DNA of 64,000 bases from Meridianimarinicoccus roseus. Lineage in GTDB: Bacteria > Pseudomonadota > Alphaproteobacteria > Rhodobacterales > Rhodobacteraceae. Of the stretch, positions 55,665-64,000 are shown piece after piece. Made by a program: the position numbers and the translations under genes. The notes beneath the pieces were generated by a model. The model had not been told where the DNA came from. It saw only the letters and a program-made list of their open reading frames with translations, and did no database searches. Position 1 is the stretch's first letter. Each line of letters opens with the position of its first letter. The stretch lies in the NCBI RefSeq assembly GCF_003172915.1, contig NZ_QGKU01000047.1, positions 62,001 through 126,000 on the forward strand. The letters are read 5' to 3'.

Positions 55665-56731
55665 GGCGTCAATCCCGGGAACGGCGGCGCGGCCTTCGGC
55701 GTGAAAGCCATGCACTTGAAGAGTGATCCCATTTCGCCCGGGTGGGTCAAGCGGCGATGTGCGGCGACATGCGCCTCGCGCGCCGCGCCGTCCATCCGCG
55801 CCGCCAGTGACGTCGCGCGCGCAGTGATCCCCAGCCGTTCAAGGAACACGCCCTGCGGCACCATCGGGCTGACGGCCACACCCTGCGCCGCCGCCGCGTC
55901 CGCCAGTGCCTCGAAATCCACATGGGCGGTCAGGTCGGCGCAGCCTGGCCGCGCGAACGGATCGACCATCCGGTGCGCCTCCAGCGCCTGGAACGTATCG
56001 CCCGACGACCGCCAGTCGCCGTAGTCGACGATCAGTGCCGCGCCACCATGCGCCGCGATGCGCCCGGCAAGCCCGGCCGCGATGGCGGCGGCGGCGGGAC
56101 GGGTCTCCACCACCTCGCCGTCGGCGGTATCGGCCAGCCGGTGCGCCAGCGCCGCCAACGGTGCGGCCGGCGTCAGGCCCGCGGCCAGTCCCGCCTCGCC
56201 CACCGTGACCTGCCGTTCCGCCCATCCCCGCCCGCTGCGCTGGAACTGGCGGATCGGCAGCGCATCGAAGAATTCGTTCGCCACCAGCAGGAGCGGCAGG
56301 TCCGGCAGCGTGTCCGCGCTGTCATGCCAGGTCGGCGCCGCGTCCGGCAGCGCCGCAGCCTGCCGCCGGCGCAGCACAGGAGAGGCCTCCACCAGGTGCA
56401 CCTGCACCGCCTCGGGAAGGCCGGGCACGGCCCGCGCGGCGCGCAGGATGTCGGCCATCAGCGTGCCGCGTCCCGGCCCAAGCTCGGCCAACGCAACCGG
56501 CGCGGGCGCACCCTGGTCCAGCCAGGCCTGCCCCAGCGCGAGCCCGACCAGTTCGCCGAACATCTGGCTGATCTCGGGCGCCGTGGTGAAATCACCCTCT
56601 GCACCCAACGGATCGCGCCCCGTGTAATAGCCGTGCTCCGGATGCAGCAGGCATTCGGCCATGTAATCGGCCAGGGTGATCGGCCCACCGACCGCGATCC
56701 GCCGACGCAACAGCGCATCGAGCGGGGTCAT
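55661..56731 (-). CDS. SAM-dependent methyltransferase, MidA/NDUFAF7 family
   Basis: A 356-residue class I methyltransferase of the DUF185/COG1565 family. The mitochondrial homologue NDUFAF7 dimethylates an arginine of complex I. Visible signatures: [40 protein letters not shown], the SAM loop [17 protein letters not shown], then [26 protein letters not shown] and ALIVDYG. It overlaps lgt and pgeF by 4 bp on each side. A role in NADH dehydrogenase assembly is inferred from the family. Confidence 0.92.
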   Translation of the reverse strand: MTPLDALLRRRIAVGGPITLADYMAECLLHPEHGYYTGRDPLGAEGDFTTAPEISQMFGELVGLALGQAWLDQGAPAPVALAELGPGRGTLMADILRAARAVPGLPEAVQVHLVEASPVLRRRQAAALPDAAPTWHDSADTLPDLPLLLVANEFFDALPIRQFQRSGRGWAERQVTVGEAGLAAGLTPAAPLAALAHRLADTADGEVVETRPAAAAIAAGLAGRIAAHGGAALIVDYGDWRSSGDTFQALEAHRMVDPFARPGCADLTAHVDFEALADAAAAQGVAVSPMVPQGVFLERLGITARATSLAARMDGAAREAHVAAHRRLTHPGEMGSLFKCMAFTPKAAPPFPGLTP

Positions 56732-57621
56732 GCCGTCCCGCGCCGCCACGCGAGGCTCAGCACCAGCAGCCCCGCCGCCACCATCGGCAACGACAGAAGC
56801 TGCCCCATCGTCAGACCCGCCTCGCCAAGCCGAAGCACATGACCCCACGGGTTGTCCGGCGTGATGAATTGGGCGTCGGCCTGCCGGAAATGCTCGACCA
56901 CGACGCGGGCCAGCCCGTACCCGGTCAGAAACACGCCCGTAACCTGCCCCGGCACCTTCAGCGCGCCCCGCGCGAAGACCAGCCACAGAAGCACCGTGCC
57001 CAGCACCAGCCCCTCCAGCCCAGCCTCGTAAAGCTGCGAGGGATGGCGCGCGCAGGGCACGGGCCAGCCCGGACCGCAGGCCTGCGCAGCCTCGCCGGGA
57101 AAGATCACGCCCCAGGGCAGCGTCGTCGGGCGGCCCCAAAGCTCCGCGTTGATGAAATTGGCAATCCGGCCCAGCAGCAGCCCCGGCGGCGTGGCCAGCG
57201 CCATCGCGTCGGCCACCTGTGCCGCTGGCAGACGGTGCACACGGCAGAACAGCGCCCCCGCCACGATCACCCCGGCAAGCCCACCGTGAAACGCCATGCC
57301 CCCCTGCCAGACCTTCACGATATCCTGCGGGTTGGCCAGGTAATACCCCGGCTGATAAAGGAAAACGAACCCCAGCCGTCCACCGATCACCACGCCCAGA
57401 ACCACCCATGTCAGCAGCGACTCGGCCTGTTCGCGGGTCATCGGCGCGGCACCGCCGGGCCACAGCGCAGGACGGGCCAGCGCCCGCCGCACCAGCCACA
57501 GCCCGATCAGCAGCCCGGCGATATAGGCCAGCGCGTACCAGCGCAGCGCCAGCGTCAGGCCACCGATCTCGAACGCGACAAGCGTCGGGCCGATATCCGG
57601 AAAGGGGATCGCGAGGTTCAT
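56728..57621 (-). CDS. lgt: prolipoprotein diacylglyceryl transferase
   Basis: Inner-membrane enzyme adding diacylglycerol to the lipobox cysteine, the first step in lipoprotein maturation. 297 residues with seven or so helices. The signature [16 protein letters not shown] is present, with [12 protein letters not shown] and [16 protein letters not shown] 57621 gives the family N-terminus; an extension to 57699 is antisense to the ubiK leader. It serves several lipoproteins encoded here (LptE, SLT, DUF3576). Confidence 0.96.
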   Translation of the reverse strand: MNLAIPFPDIGPTLVAFEIGGLTLALRWYALAYIAGLLIGLWLVRRALARPALWPGGAAPMTREQAESLLTWVVLGVVIGGRLGFVFLYQPGYYLANPQDIVKVWQGGMAFHGGLAGVIVAGALFCRVHRLPAAQVADAMALATPPGLLLGRIANFINAELWGRPTTLPWGVIFPGEAAQACGPGWPVPCARHPSQLYEAGLEGLVLGTVLLWLVFARGALKVPGQVTGVFLTGYGLARVVVEHFRQADAQFITPDNPWGHVLRLGEAGLTMGQLLSLPMVAAGLLVLSLAWRRGTA

Positions 57622-57713
57622 GGCGGCAGATGGCAAGCGGTGCGGCGGGAAGTCAACCTTGAGGTTTGCCCCCTGCCGCGCCATATGTCCCTCAGCCAAG
57701 GATGGAGCCAGAC

Positions 57714-57962
57714 ATGCAGTCCCAGAACAAGATCCTCGACGACCTGTCGCAACTGATGACCAACGCGATGGGCGTGGCCCAGGGCGCGCGCGAAGAGGCG
57801 GAAACGGCGCTCAAGGGCATGCTCGACCGCTGGCTCGCCGACCGCGACTTCGTCACCCGCGAGGAATTCGACGCCGTTCGCGCGATGGCCCAGAAGGCCC
57901 GCGAAGAGAACGAGGCGCTGAAGGCCCGGCTCGACGCGCTTGAGCGCGGCACTGCCGACTGA
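57714..57962 (+). CDS. accessory factor UbiK family protein (BMFP)
   Basis: An 82-residue coiled-coil protein. [53 protein letters not shown] is the UbiK/YqiC pattern, ending in a heptad-like [13 protein letters not shown]. In E. coli UbiK helps the UbiJ complex in ubiquinone synthesis; Brucella BMFP is membrane-fusogenic. ATG 57714 has GGAG upstream. It is divergent from lgt. Confidence 0.9.
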   Translation: MQSQNKILDDLSQLMTNAMGVAQGAREEAETALKGMLDRWLADRDFVTREEFDAVRAMAQKAREENEALKARLDALERGTAD

Positions 57963-58036
57963 CGCCGCCCGCACGCGCCTGTCGCCCGTCATGGTCGCTC
58001 GTCCCCGCCATTGGGCGGGGGGTCGGCCCCCACGGC

Positions 58037-58432
58037 TCAGCCGAATATCACGGCGTGCATCACCCGCCCGGGCAGCAGCGTGAACGCTCCCGTCAACACC
58101 AGCGCCAGCGCGTAGAGCAGGATCATCCCGCGCTGGTGTCCCGCAATGTCGCCGCGCCGTGCGCGCCGCACGGCATCGACCAACGCGACAAGTGTGACCA
58201 CCGACAGGATGTGGATCGGGCTGAACGGGCCGACCAACCGGATCGTGTGGATGAACAGCCCCGACGTGGCCACCACCGCCATCGCGCCGACCCAGGCACG
58301 GCCCAACCACCGATGCGGCGCCGTGCCCTTCGGCAGCAGCATCTGGACGGTCCCCCCTATGAACGCCGCAAGCGCCAGCAGCGCATGGGCGGGGATGGGC
58401 GGCGGGGCTGTGAGCAACGGAGAAAGAGTCAT
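58037..58432 (-). CDS. DUF2306 family membrane protein
   Basis: A 131-residue protein with four hydrophobic helices. HALLALAAFIGGTVQMLLPKGTAPHRWLGRAWVGAMAV contains the conserved His-rich turn of DUF2306 (PKGTxxHRxLG), then GDIAGHQRGMILLYALAL. Function unknown. The start is ATG 58432; a GTG two codons upstream is possible. It converges on ubiK-like with a 74-bp gap. Confidence 0.88.
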   Translation of the reverse strand: MTLSPLLTAPPPIPAHALLALAAFIGGTVQMLLPKGTAPHRWLGRAWVGAMAVVATSGLFIHTIRLVGPFSPIHILSVVTLVALVDAVRRARRGDIAGHQRGMILLYALALVLTGAFTLLPGRVMHAVIFG

Positions 58433-58534
58433 GCCCACCGGCTAGCACACCGGCCCGTTCCGGGCAAAGCGGCTGGACAGCGCCGCCGCCCTGCTGCCAT
58501 CGTCCCGAGGAACGATCGTGAAAGCGCCGCCACC

Positions 58535-59197
58535 ATGCCTCCCTCCGTCCGGACCTACCGCTGGCTCGTCCTGCTTCTCGCCGCCGCGTTCTTCGTCGAT
58601 CGCGCCCTGACCGAGGATTTCACCGACCTTTCGGATTTCGGGTGGCAGTTCCGCTACCTGACGATCTGGGCGCTGACCGGCAGCCTTGTCGCCGCCGCGC
58701 TGATGCTCACCCCGCGCTTCGGGGCGCCGGATGCGCGCGGCGCGGTGTTCGTGTCGGTCGTTGCGGTGTTGAACATGATCGTCGTCGTGTCCTACTGGCG
58801 GCTCTATTTCGACGATCCCGCGCTCGTGAATGGCGAGAACGCCATCGTGCCGCTGCGCGAATACTACCTGCACCTCGCCGGGCCGCTGCTGCAGTGGATC
58901 GACGTGCTGTCGATCAAGCGTGGCTTCCGGCGCATGGGCGCTGTGGCGCTCTGGCTCGGGGTGCTGGTTCTGGCCTATCTCGGCTGGGCGGAACTGATCG
59001 TCGCGCCGCTCAATGACGGGCCGGTGGGCACGGTCACGGCAGGGCTGCCCTACCCTTTCCTCAACGACATGGGGCTCGGCGCACGGCTGGGCTTCTATGG
59101 CGCGACATGGGCCTCCGGACTGGTGTTCATCGCTTTGCTGCGCGCGGCGCAGGCCGGGGTGGACCGGCTGGCACCGCGCGGCGGGCGGACGGCCTGA
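58535..59197 (+). CDS. multi-pass membrane protein, Pr6Pr/AIG1-like
   Basis: A 220-residue protein with about six predicted helices. FGWQFRYLTIWALTGSLVAAALML, then VLNMIVVVSYWRLYFDDP and YLHLAGPLLQWIDVL loosely fit the Pr6Pr/FAR-17a (AIG1) family, where polar residues inside helices form a hydrolase site. The match is by pattern only. Start ATG 58535 is the first that gives the leading hydrophobic helix. It converges on the SDR gene with a 17-bp gap. Confidence 0.65.
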   Translation: MPPSVRTYRWLVLLLAAAFFVDRALTEDFTDLSDFGWQFRYLTIWALTGSLVAAALMLTPRFGAPDARGAVFVSVVAVLNMIVVVSYWRLYFDDPALVNGENAIVPLREYYLHLAGPLLQWIDVLSIKRGFRRMGAVALWLGVLVLAYLGWAELIVAPLNDGPVGTVTAGLPYPFLNDMGLGARLGFYGATWASGLVFIALLRAAQAGVDRLAPRGGRTA

Positions 59198-59214
59198 CCG
59201 GGCTGCGGGGCGGT

Positions 59215-60090
59215 TCAGTCCGCGCCGCCCTCCTCTTCCGCCAGAAGCGCGGCCAGTCCGGTCCGGTAGTCGGGGTATTTCAGCTGGACATCCAAGTCGC
59301 GCAGCATCCGGTCGTTGCGGACCTTCTTGCTCTCGGCATAAAAGCTGCGCGCCATCGGCGTCATCTCGGCGGTGTCGAAATCCTCGCGCGGCGGCTCGGG
59401 CAGGCCCAGCAGCGCGGCAGCATGGGCCAGCACGTCCTGCGGCGGGGCCGGGTCATTGTCGCAGACGTTGTAGACCGCCCCGGGATTGGGCCGCGCGATC
59501 GACGCCGCGAGAACCTGTGCGATGTCCTCCACGTGGATGCGGCTGAAGACCTGCCCCGGCTTGATGATCTGCCGCGCCGTGCCCGCGCGCACCTTGGCGA
59601 AAGGGCCGCGTCCCGGCCCATAGATTCCGGCCAGCCGGAAGATGTGCAGCGGCAGGCCGGTCGCGGCGGCCAGGTCGCGCCACTGCTGCTCGGCCAGGAC
59701 CCGCAGGCGGCCGCGCCGGGTGGCCGGTGTCAGCGGCGTCGCCTCGTCAACCCAGCCGCCGCCGTGATCGCCGTAAACGCCCGTCGTGGAGAGATAGCCC
59801 GCCCAGGTCAGGGCCGGGGCGACCTCCTGCAGCAGGGGGGTCAGCGCGGCGATGGCCGGGTCGCCTTCCTCCGTCGGCCCGGCCGAGATCAGCAGATGCG
59901 TGGCGCGGCGCAGCGCAGGGGCCGGGTCATCGCCGGGCCGCAGCACCGCGATGCCCTCCCGCGCAAGCGTGCTCGCCTTCTCGGCACTGCGCGTGGTGCC
60001 GGTGACGATCCAGCCCTGCGGCAGCAGACGCCGCGCCAGCGCCTGCGCAGAATACCCGTGTCCGAAGGAAAAAAGATGCGGCGGCGTCAT
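59215..60090 (-). CDS. SDR family / NAD-dependent epimerase-like protein (YeeZ type)
   Basis: A 291-residue extended-SDR-like protein. The nucleotide-binding turn is SFGHGYSAQALARRLLPQGW rather than GxxGxxG, as in YeeZ-type proteins. YLSTTGVYGDHGGGWVDE holds the Ser/Tyr region, then FRLAGIYGPGRGPF and RIHVEDIAQVLAASI. The substrate is unknown. ATG 60090 gives the conserved N-terminus. Confidence 0.87.
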   Translation of the reverse strand: MTPPHLFSFGHGYSAQALARRLLPQGWIVTGTTRSAEKASTLAREGIAVLRPGDDPAPALRRATHLLISAGPTEEGDPAIAALTPLLQEVAPALTWAGYLSTTGVYGDHGGGWVDEATPLTPATRRGRLRVLAEQQWRDLAAATGLPLHIFRLAGIYGPGRGPFAKVRAGTARQIIKPGQVFSRIHVEDIAQVLAASIARPNPGAVYNVCDNDPAPPQDVLAHAAALLGLPEPPREDFDTAEMTPMARSFYAESKKVRNDRMLRDLDVQLKYPDYRTGLAALLAEEEGGAD

Positions 60091-60265
60091 GGCGCGACCC
60101 TGCGCCAGCCCCGCGCCCGGTGCAACCCCGCCGCCCTTGCGGCGCACGCCCCGCCACGGCGCCCGAAGGCGGCCGTTCCGGTTCGTACTTCTTCGGGTTT
60201 GTCCTACTTTCCCGAACCGGCGCCCGCGCTCACACTTCTTGAAGACCGCGAAAAAGGAACTGAAG

Positions 60266-60691
60266 ATGGGCGAAATCACCAATCCTGGAAAGTTCACCGC
60301 CCTCGGGCCGGCGATTGCGCAGGTCAAGGCGGACCACCCGGGGGATTACTCCAGTCCCCTCTGGGGCACCAAGAACACCGAGCACATGAAGAACCTCGGA
60401 TTCGTCATCGGCTATGAAGACCGGACCAAGCGCCAGTGGTTCCGCATCGATTACGACCCCAGCCCGACCAAGGCGCTTCACATCAACTGGGAACAGGACA
60501 CCAATGACCAGATGGGCCGCAAGACCCGCCTGAAGGAGTGCTATCTCGTGCGTCCCCACATCCTTCAGCCCGAGGACGAGATGTATACCTGGTGGCGGTC
60601 ATTCACGCTGCACCATTGCACCGAACTGCCCCCCGAGATCAGCGAAGCGATGGGCGGCAAGACCGTCTGGCGCGGCGCGTTCTGGACCTGA
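60266..60691 (+). CDS. uncharacterised 141-aa protein
   Basis: Not recognised. Soluble, no signal peptide or membrane helix, rich in Trp, His and Tyr. Notable segments are LWGTKNTEHMKNLGFVIGYED, QWFRIDYDPSPTKALHINWEQD and MYTWWRSFTLHHCTELPPEI. The RIDYDP...HINWE stretch has the look of the short strand-turn seen in some polymorphic-toxin nuclease domains, but the likeness is weak. AAAAAGGA precedes ATG 60266. It is divergent from the SDR gene over 175 bp and converges on rlmH. GC3 matches the genome, so it is a real gene and not obviously recent. Confidence 0.75.
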   Translation: MGEITNPGKFTALGPAIAQVKADHPGDYSSPLWGTKNTEHMKNLGFVIGYEDRTKRQWFRIDYDPSPTKALHINWEQDTNDQMGRKTRLKECYLVRPHILQPEDEMYTWWRSFTLHHCTELPPEISEAMGGKTVWRGAFWT

Positions 60692-60727
60692 CGCACGCCC
60701 CCACGACTGCGCCGCACGTCGTCGCCG

Positions 60728-61198
60728 TCATTCCCGGTGATACGGGCTACCTGCCAGAATGCTCGCCGCGCGGTAAAGCTGTTCGGCCAGCATCACCCGC
60801 ACCAGCATGTGCGGCCACACCATCGGCCCAAAGGACATCCATCTGTCGCAGCCGTGCCGGAAGGCCGGGTCGAAGCCGTCCGCCCCGCCGATGAAGATCG
60901 CCAGTTCCGACCGTCCGGCATCGCGCCATTCGGCCAGCAGGTCCGCGAATTCGGGTGAACTCATCATTCTGCCGCGTTCGTCCAGCGCCAGACGCACCGC
61001 GCCGCCTGGCGCCGCGCGTTCCAGCAGCCGCGCCTCCTCGGTCGCGCCGCCGCCCTTCTTCGCCTCGACCTCGCTCACGGCAAGCGGGCCAAGACCAAGC
61101 CCCCGCCCGGTACGGTCGAAACGCGTCCTGTAATCGTCGAAAAGAGCCGCCTCGGGCCCTCCCCGCAGGCGGCCCACCGCACAGATCGTCAGCTTCAT
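60728..61198 (-). CDS. rlmH: 23S rRNA (pseudouridine1915-N3)-methyltransferase RlmH
   Basis: SPOUT-class methyltransferase of 156 residues modifying pseudouridine 1915 in helix 69. The knot contains LAIFIGGADGFDPAF and the C-terminal MVWPHMLVRVMLAEQLYRAASILAGSPYHRE is diagnostic. ATG 61198 gives the expected MKLTICAVGRL. It follows rsfS by 21 bp in the usual rsfS-rlmH pair. Confidence 0.97.
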   Translation of the reverse strand: MKLTICAVGRLRGGPEAALFDDYRTRFDRTGRGLGLGPLAVSEVEAKKGGGATEEARLLERAAPGGAVRLALDERGRMMSSPEFADLLAEWRDAGRSELAIFIGGADGFDPAFRHGCDRWMSFGPMVWPHMLVRVMLAEQLYRAASILAGSPYHRE

Positions 61199-61219
61199 GG
61201 GGACAGCGGAACCGGCGGC

Positions 61220-61630
61220 TCAGCGCCGCACGGCATCCGGCTGCTGCCACATCTTCTCAAGCTGGTAGAAATCGCGCACCTCGGGCCGGAACAGATGCAC
61301 CACCGCGTCGCCGGCATCGATCAGCACCCAGTCGCCCTGCTCCTTGCCTTCGACCTTGCACGTAATGCCGAAGTCCTGCTTGAGCCGCTCCAGAAGTTTC
61401 TCCGCCATGGCACCGACCTGCCGGGACGAGCGCCCCGTCGCGATCACCATGAAATCCGCCATTTCCGTCCGGCCCCGCAGGTCGATGGAAACGACGTCCT
61501 CGGCTTTGTTATCTGAAAGGGAAGAAAGGATACGCGCAAGCGTGTCGTCGCTTTGCGCTTGGTCGGGCAGGCCGTGACCGGCTGCCGTGGGTGCGGCCCC
61601 GACCGAGACCGCCTGGGCTGAGTGAGACAG
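61220..61630 (-). CDS. rsfS: ribosome silencing factor RsfS, probable CTG start
   Basis: Binds uL14 and blocks subunit joining under starvation. The conserved domain is intact: DTLARILSSLSDNKAEDVVSIDLRGRTEMADFMVIATGRSSRQV, GDWVLIDAGDAVVHLFRPEVRDFYQLEKMW. No in-frame ATG, GTG or TTG lies between the promoter at 61680-61708 and the domain. A CTG at 61630 sits 8 nt after a perfect GGAGG (61639-61643) and gives 136 residues. The in-frame GTG at 61720 lies upstream of that promoter and has no clear ribosome-binding site. Start therefore uncertain. Confidence 0.85.
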   Translation of the reverse strand: MSHSAQAVSVGAAPTAAGHGLPDQAQSDDTLARILSSLSDNKAEDVVSIDLRGRTEMADFMVIATGRSSRQVGAMAEKLLERLKQDFGITCKVEGKEQGDWVLIDAGDAVVHLFRPEVRDFYQLEKMWQQPDAVRR

Positions 61631-61679
61631 GACGATGTCCTCCGTTGTGGGATGCCCGCAACGCGGGCACGATGCGGTA

Positions 61680-61708
61680 AATATAGCACCGGGCCGGGCA
61701 ATTCTCAA
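61680..61708 (-). promoter_or_regulatory. rsfS-rlmH sigma-70-type promoter
   Basis: On the minus strand, TTGAGA (61708-61703), 17-nt spacer, TATATT (61685-61680). This is the best consensus promoter seen in the window. Predicted transcription start is near 61673, about 30 nt before GGAGG. Confidence 0.75.
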
Positions 61709-61752
61709 TGCTTGGCGCACCCACGCCGCCCGTGCCGCCGGCGGAGCCCCGC

Positions 61753-62391
61753 TCAGCGCACCACGAAGGCGACCTCGTTGCGGCGGTTGAACGGCAGCGT
61801 GAACGGATCGTCGTAGAAGTAATAACGCGGGCTTCCCTCCAGCGTCAGGCCCCGCGCCTCGGCCCAGGCCTGCAACGCATCGGCCTTGGCGTTCAAACTG
61901 CGGTCTGACCAGAAGCCGGAGAACCGGATCACCGCCTGCGTCTGCGGCGCGGTGCGGGTCAGGCGGATGGCGCTATCAGCCGGAACCGGCAGGGTGCCCA
62001 CGTCGTAATCCGACGGCATGGTGAAGCGAACGGTCCACACCGGGCCGGGGAGCGCCGTGCCGCCTGCCGCATCGCCCGCCGCCGGCACCGAGATCTGCGC
62101 CACCGGCGCCGTCATCGCTACCTTCTGCGCATCGGCATTGTCCCCGAAAATGTAGCCGGCCAGCGTACGGAAGCCGCGCCCGACGGCACCGCGCCGCGAC
62201 CCTTCCACCTGCACCTCGGCAACGACATGGGGCGCATAGCGGCGCAACTCGATCGCGCCGTCCTGTTCGAGCACGTCATAGGCCGGGGTTTCATAGCCCT
62301 TGTACATGCGCGCCTCCGTGGCTGCCGCCACACCGGCGGCCAGCAGCAAGGCGGCCATGCCGAGATGGGTAGTGTGATTGACGATGCTCAT
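61753..62391 (-). CDS. SOUL family heme-binding protein
   Basis: A 212-residue exported protein: signal peptide (residues 1 to about 27, VAAATEA) then a SOUL/HBP domain with YKGYETPAYDVLEQDGAIELRRYAPHVVAEV, YIFGDNADAQKVAMTAPV, RFTMPSDYDVGTLPVP and the C-terminal YFYDDPFTLPFNRRNEVAF. Family members bind heme or porphyrin; a periplasmic role is inferred. ATG 62391 gives the signal peptide; the frame beyond is antisense to leuC. It is upstream of rsfS on the same strand. Confidence 0.9.
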   Translation of the reverse strand: MSIVNHTTHLGMAALLLAAGVAAATEARMYKGYETPAYDVLEQDGAIELRRYAPHVVAEVQVEGSRRGAVGRGFRTLAGYIFGDNADAQKVAMTAPVAQISVPAAGDAAGGTALPGPVWTVRFTMPSDYDVGTLPVPADSAIRLTRTAPQTQAVIRFSGFWSDRSLNAKADALQAWAEARGLTLEGSPRYYFYDDPFTLPFNRRNEVAFVVR

Positions 62392-62745
62392 GCGCGGTCC
62401 CGTTCCCTGTGAACCCTGTTTACGCAACGCAAGCCTGTCCGGATCAGTTCCCGCGACAGAATGGCAGTCGCCCTCTCCGGTGACCGTCCGCGAAATTCCG
62501 GCATCGGCCTGCCTCGGCCCGCCGACAGCGCCCGCCCCGCGACGGCGCGGCGCTTGATCGCGCGGCACCAAGCCGTTAAGTGCGGCGCATGAAACCTGTG
62601 TTCGACATCGGTGACCGCGCCCGCTTGCCGTGGCGATTCCACGGTCAGACCCGGACGGCGACCGCCCGCCTATGATCGGCCCCGCGCGGCCGACGACGCC
62701 GCGCGCCTGACCGACACCCAATTTCACCACCGGGAGAGGACCCTC
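62392..62745. other. divergent 354-bp spacer upstream of leuC
   Basis: No convincing gene. A 28-codon frame at 62589-62675 lacks a ribosome-binding site and leucine codon runs, so it does not look like a leu leader peptide. A CCGTGG/CCACGG hairpin lies at 62628-62644 without a T-run. No clear promoter found. Confidence 0.5.
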
Positions 62746-64000
62746 ATGACCGCCCCGAAGACACTCTATGACAAGATCTGGGACGCCCACCTGGCCCACG
62801 AAGCCGAGGACGGCACAAGCCTGCTCTACATCGACCGGCACCTCGTGCACGAGGTCACCAGCCCGCAAGCCTTCGAAGGGCTGCGCATGGCGGGCCGGAC
62901 CGTGCGCGCGCCGCACAAGACCATCGCCGTGCCGGACCACAATGTCCCAACCACCGAGGACCGCGTGAACGGCATCACCAACCCGGAAAGCCGCATCCAG
63001 GTCGAGGCGCTCGATACCAATGCGAAGGACTTCGGGATCCACTACTATCCCGTGTCCGACATCCGGCAGGGCATCGTGCACATCGTCGGGCCTGAACAGG
63101 GCTGGACACTGCCGGGCATGACGGTGGTGTGCGGCGACAGTCACACCGCGACCCACGGCGCGTTCGGCGCACTGGCCCACGGCATCGGCACGTCCGAAGT
63201 CGAACACGTGCTGGCGACGCAGACGCTGATCCAGAAGAAATCGAAGAACATGAAGGTGGAAATCACCGGCAAGCTCGCGCCGGGGGTGACCGCCAAGGAC
63301 ATCACCCTGTCGGTGATCGGCCATACCGGCACCGCTGGCGGAACCGGCTATGTCATCGAATACTGCGGCGAAGCGATTCGCGACCTGTCGATGGAAGGCC
63401 GCATGACCGTCTGCAACATGGCGATCGAGGGTGGCGCCCGCGCCGGGTTGATCGCGCCGGACGAAAAGACCTTCGCCTACGTCAAGGGCCGCCCGCACGC
63501 GCCCAAGGGCGAAGACTGGGACAAGGCGATGGCCTGGTGGGCGACGCTGCAAAGTGACGAAGACGCGCACTGGGACAAGGTTGTCACCCTGCGCGGCGAA
63601 GACATCGCGCCGGTCGTGACCTGGGGCACCTCGCCCGAAGACGTGCTGCCGATCACCGCCACCGTTCCCGACCCGGCCCAGTTCACCGGCGGCAAGGTCG
63701 ATGCCGCGCGCCGGTCGCTCGACTACATGGGGCTGAAACCCGGCACGCCGCTCTCCGAGATCGAGATCGACACCGTGTTCATCGGCTCCTGCACCAATGG
63801 CCGGATCGAGGATCTGCGCGCCGCCGCCGCCGTGCTGAAGGGCCACAAGATCAAGCCCGGCCTGCGCGGCATGGTGGTGCCTGGCTCCGGCCTCGTGCGT
63901 GCCCAGGCCGAGGAAGAGGGGCTGGCCGACATCTTCCGCGACGCGGGCTTCGAATGGCGGCTTGCGGGGTGTTCCATGTGCCTCGCCATGAATCCGGACC
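62746..64000 (+). CDS. leuC: 3-isopropylmalate dehydratase large subunit, 3' truncated by window edge
   Basis: Large subunit of isopropylmalate isomerase in leucine synthesis; aconitase family with a [4Fe-4S] cluster. 418 codons are visible, about 90% of the usual length, and the frame is open at the edge. [14 protein letters not shown] opens the protein. [33 protein letters not shown] is the family signature. Cluster ligands are Cys349 (FIGSCTNGR), Cys409 and Cys412 (GCSMCLAMN). GGGAGAGGA precedes ATG 62746. leuD is expected just beyond the window. Confidence 0.97.
   Translation, partial: MTAPKTLYDKIWDAHLAHEAEDGTSLLYIDRHLVHEVTSPQAFEGLRMAGRTVRAPHKTIAVPDHNVPTTEDRVNGITNPESRIQVEALDTNAKDFGIHYYPVSDIRQGIVHIVGPEQGWTLPGMTVVCGDSHTATHGAFGALAHGIGTSEVEHVLATQTLIQKKSKNMKVEITGKLAPGVTAKDITLSVIGHTGTAGGTGYVIEYCGEAIRDLSMEGRMTVCNMAIEGGARAGLIAPDEKTFAYVKGRPHAPKGEDWDKAMAWWATLQSDEDAHWDKVVTLRGEDIAPVVTWGTSPEDVLPITATVPDPAQFTGGKVDAARRSLDYMGLKPGTPLSEIEIDTVFIGSCTNGRIEDLRAAAAVLKGHKIKPGLRGMVVPGSGLVRAQAEEEGLADIFRDAGFEWRLAGCSMCLAMNPD

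Noticed and set aside
55665..57499. Long upstream extension of the MidA-like gene to a 612-codon frame
   Set aside because: The extension overlaps lgt in another frame on the same strand; the ATGA junction with lgt gives the true start at 56731.
62589..62675. 28-codon frame as a leu leader peptide
   Set aside because: No ribosome-binding site, only two leucines and no following terminator/antiterminator pair.
62392..63846. Upstream extension of the SOUL gene to 697 codons
   Set aside because: The extension is antisense to leuC, which has all aconitase-family motifs and cluster cysteines.

Overview
The window looks like chromosomal core sequence from an alphaproteobacterium of the Rhodobacteraceae (Roseobacter/Rhodobacter group). 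Reasons: very high GC with strong GC3; two intact exported proteins and one decayed one ending in VPLPA-CTERM-type sorting tails; a Rhodobacter-type porin; a CenR-like OmpR regulator; the family orders truB-rpsO-pnp, lgt/MidA-like/pgeF, hsp20-DUF1150 and rsfS-rlmH; and heat-shock promoters of the alphaproteobacterial sigma-32 kind. The genus cannot be told. I see no phage, insertion sequence, CRISPR array, rRNA or tRNA. The window opens inside truB and closes inside leuC.

Layout. 1-4.2 kb: translation and RNA decay (truB, a DUF1643 gene, rpsO, pnp). 4.4-9.0 kb: an exported SGNH esterase, an aldehyde dehydrogenase, a 1-Cys peroxiredoxin, a DUF1127 protein and a second VPLPA-CTERM protein. 9.1-12.3 kb: a minus-strand thiolase/msrC/rluA operon, then a STAS/anti-sigma-kinase pair. 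12.5-16.8 kb: gamma-glutamyltransferase, hspQ, an AEC transporter, a lytic-transglycosylase lipoprotein and lolA. 17-22.5 kb: ftsK behind an aminotransferase and an amidase. 22.6-27.4 kb: a ubiquinone-type hydroxylase, the minus-strand run xthA/cnoX/LON-domain/Trm112-like, and a DUF374 acyltransferase. 27.5-28.3 kb: a decayed VPLPA-CTERM gene. 28.5-33.6 kb: cenR-like regulator, ribA with an L,D-transpeptidase, yggS, porin and a DUF3576 lipoprotein.

33.7-37.8 kb: leuS-lptE-holA. 37.9-43 kb: a dienelactone hydrolase, then a plus-strand cluster of HAD hydrolase, MaoC hydratase, ribF, YcgN-like and threonine aldolase. 43-45.2 kb: groESL with sigma-32 promoter, CIRCE operator and terminator. 45.3-52.9 kb: a small basic protein coupled to a bactofilin-like membrane protein, GNAT-EamA, NUDIX, an orphan phnM homologue, purEK, DUF465, and hsp20-DUF1150. 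53-57.6 kb: trxB divergent from an Lrp regulator, then pgeF/MidA-like/lgt. 57.7-64 kb: ubiK-like, two membrane proteins, an SDR, an unrecognised 141-aa protein, rlmH, rsfS, a SOUL protein and leuC.

Themes. Proteostasis is well represented: groESL and hsp20 have matching sigma-32 promoters with the same 18-nt spacing, and hspQ, a CGPC-type CnoX and trxB are nearby. Envelope biogenesis is another theme (lgt, lolA, lptE, porin, pgeF, L,D-transpeptidase, exported VPLPA-CTERM proteins). I found no clear new multi-gene defence or mobile system. The best leads are the VPLPA-CTERM pseudogene, the unusual rsfS start behind an internal promoter, the short-spacer CIRCE, the orphan PhnM, and two unrecognised genes (45273-45620 and 60266-60691).
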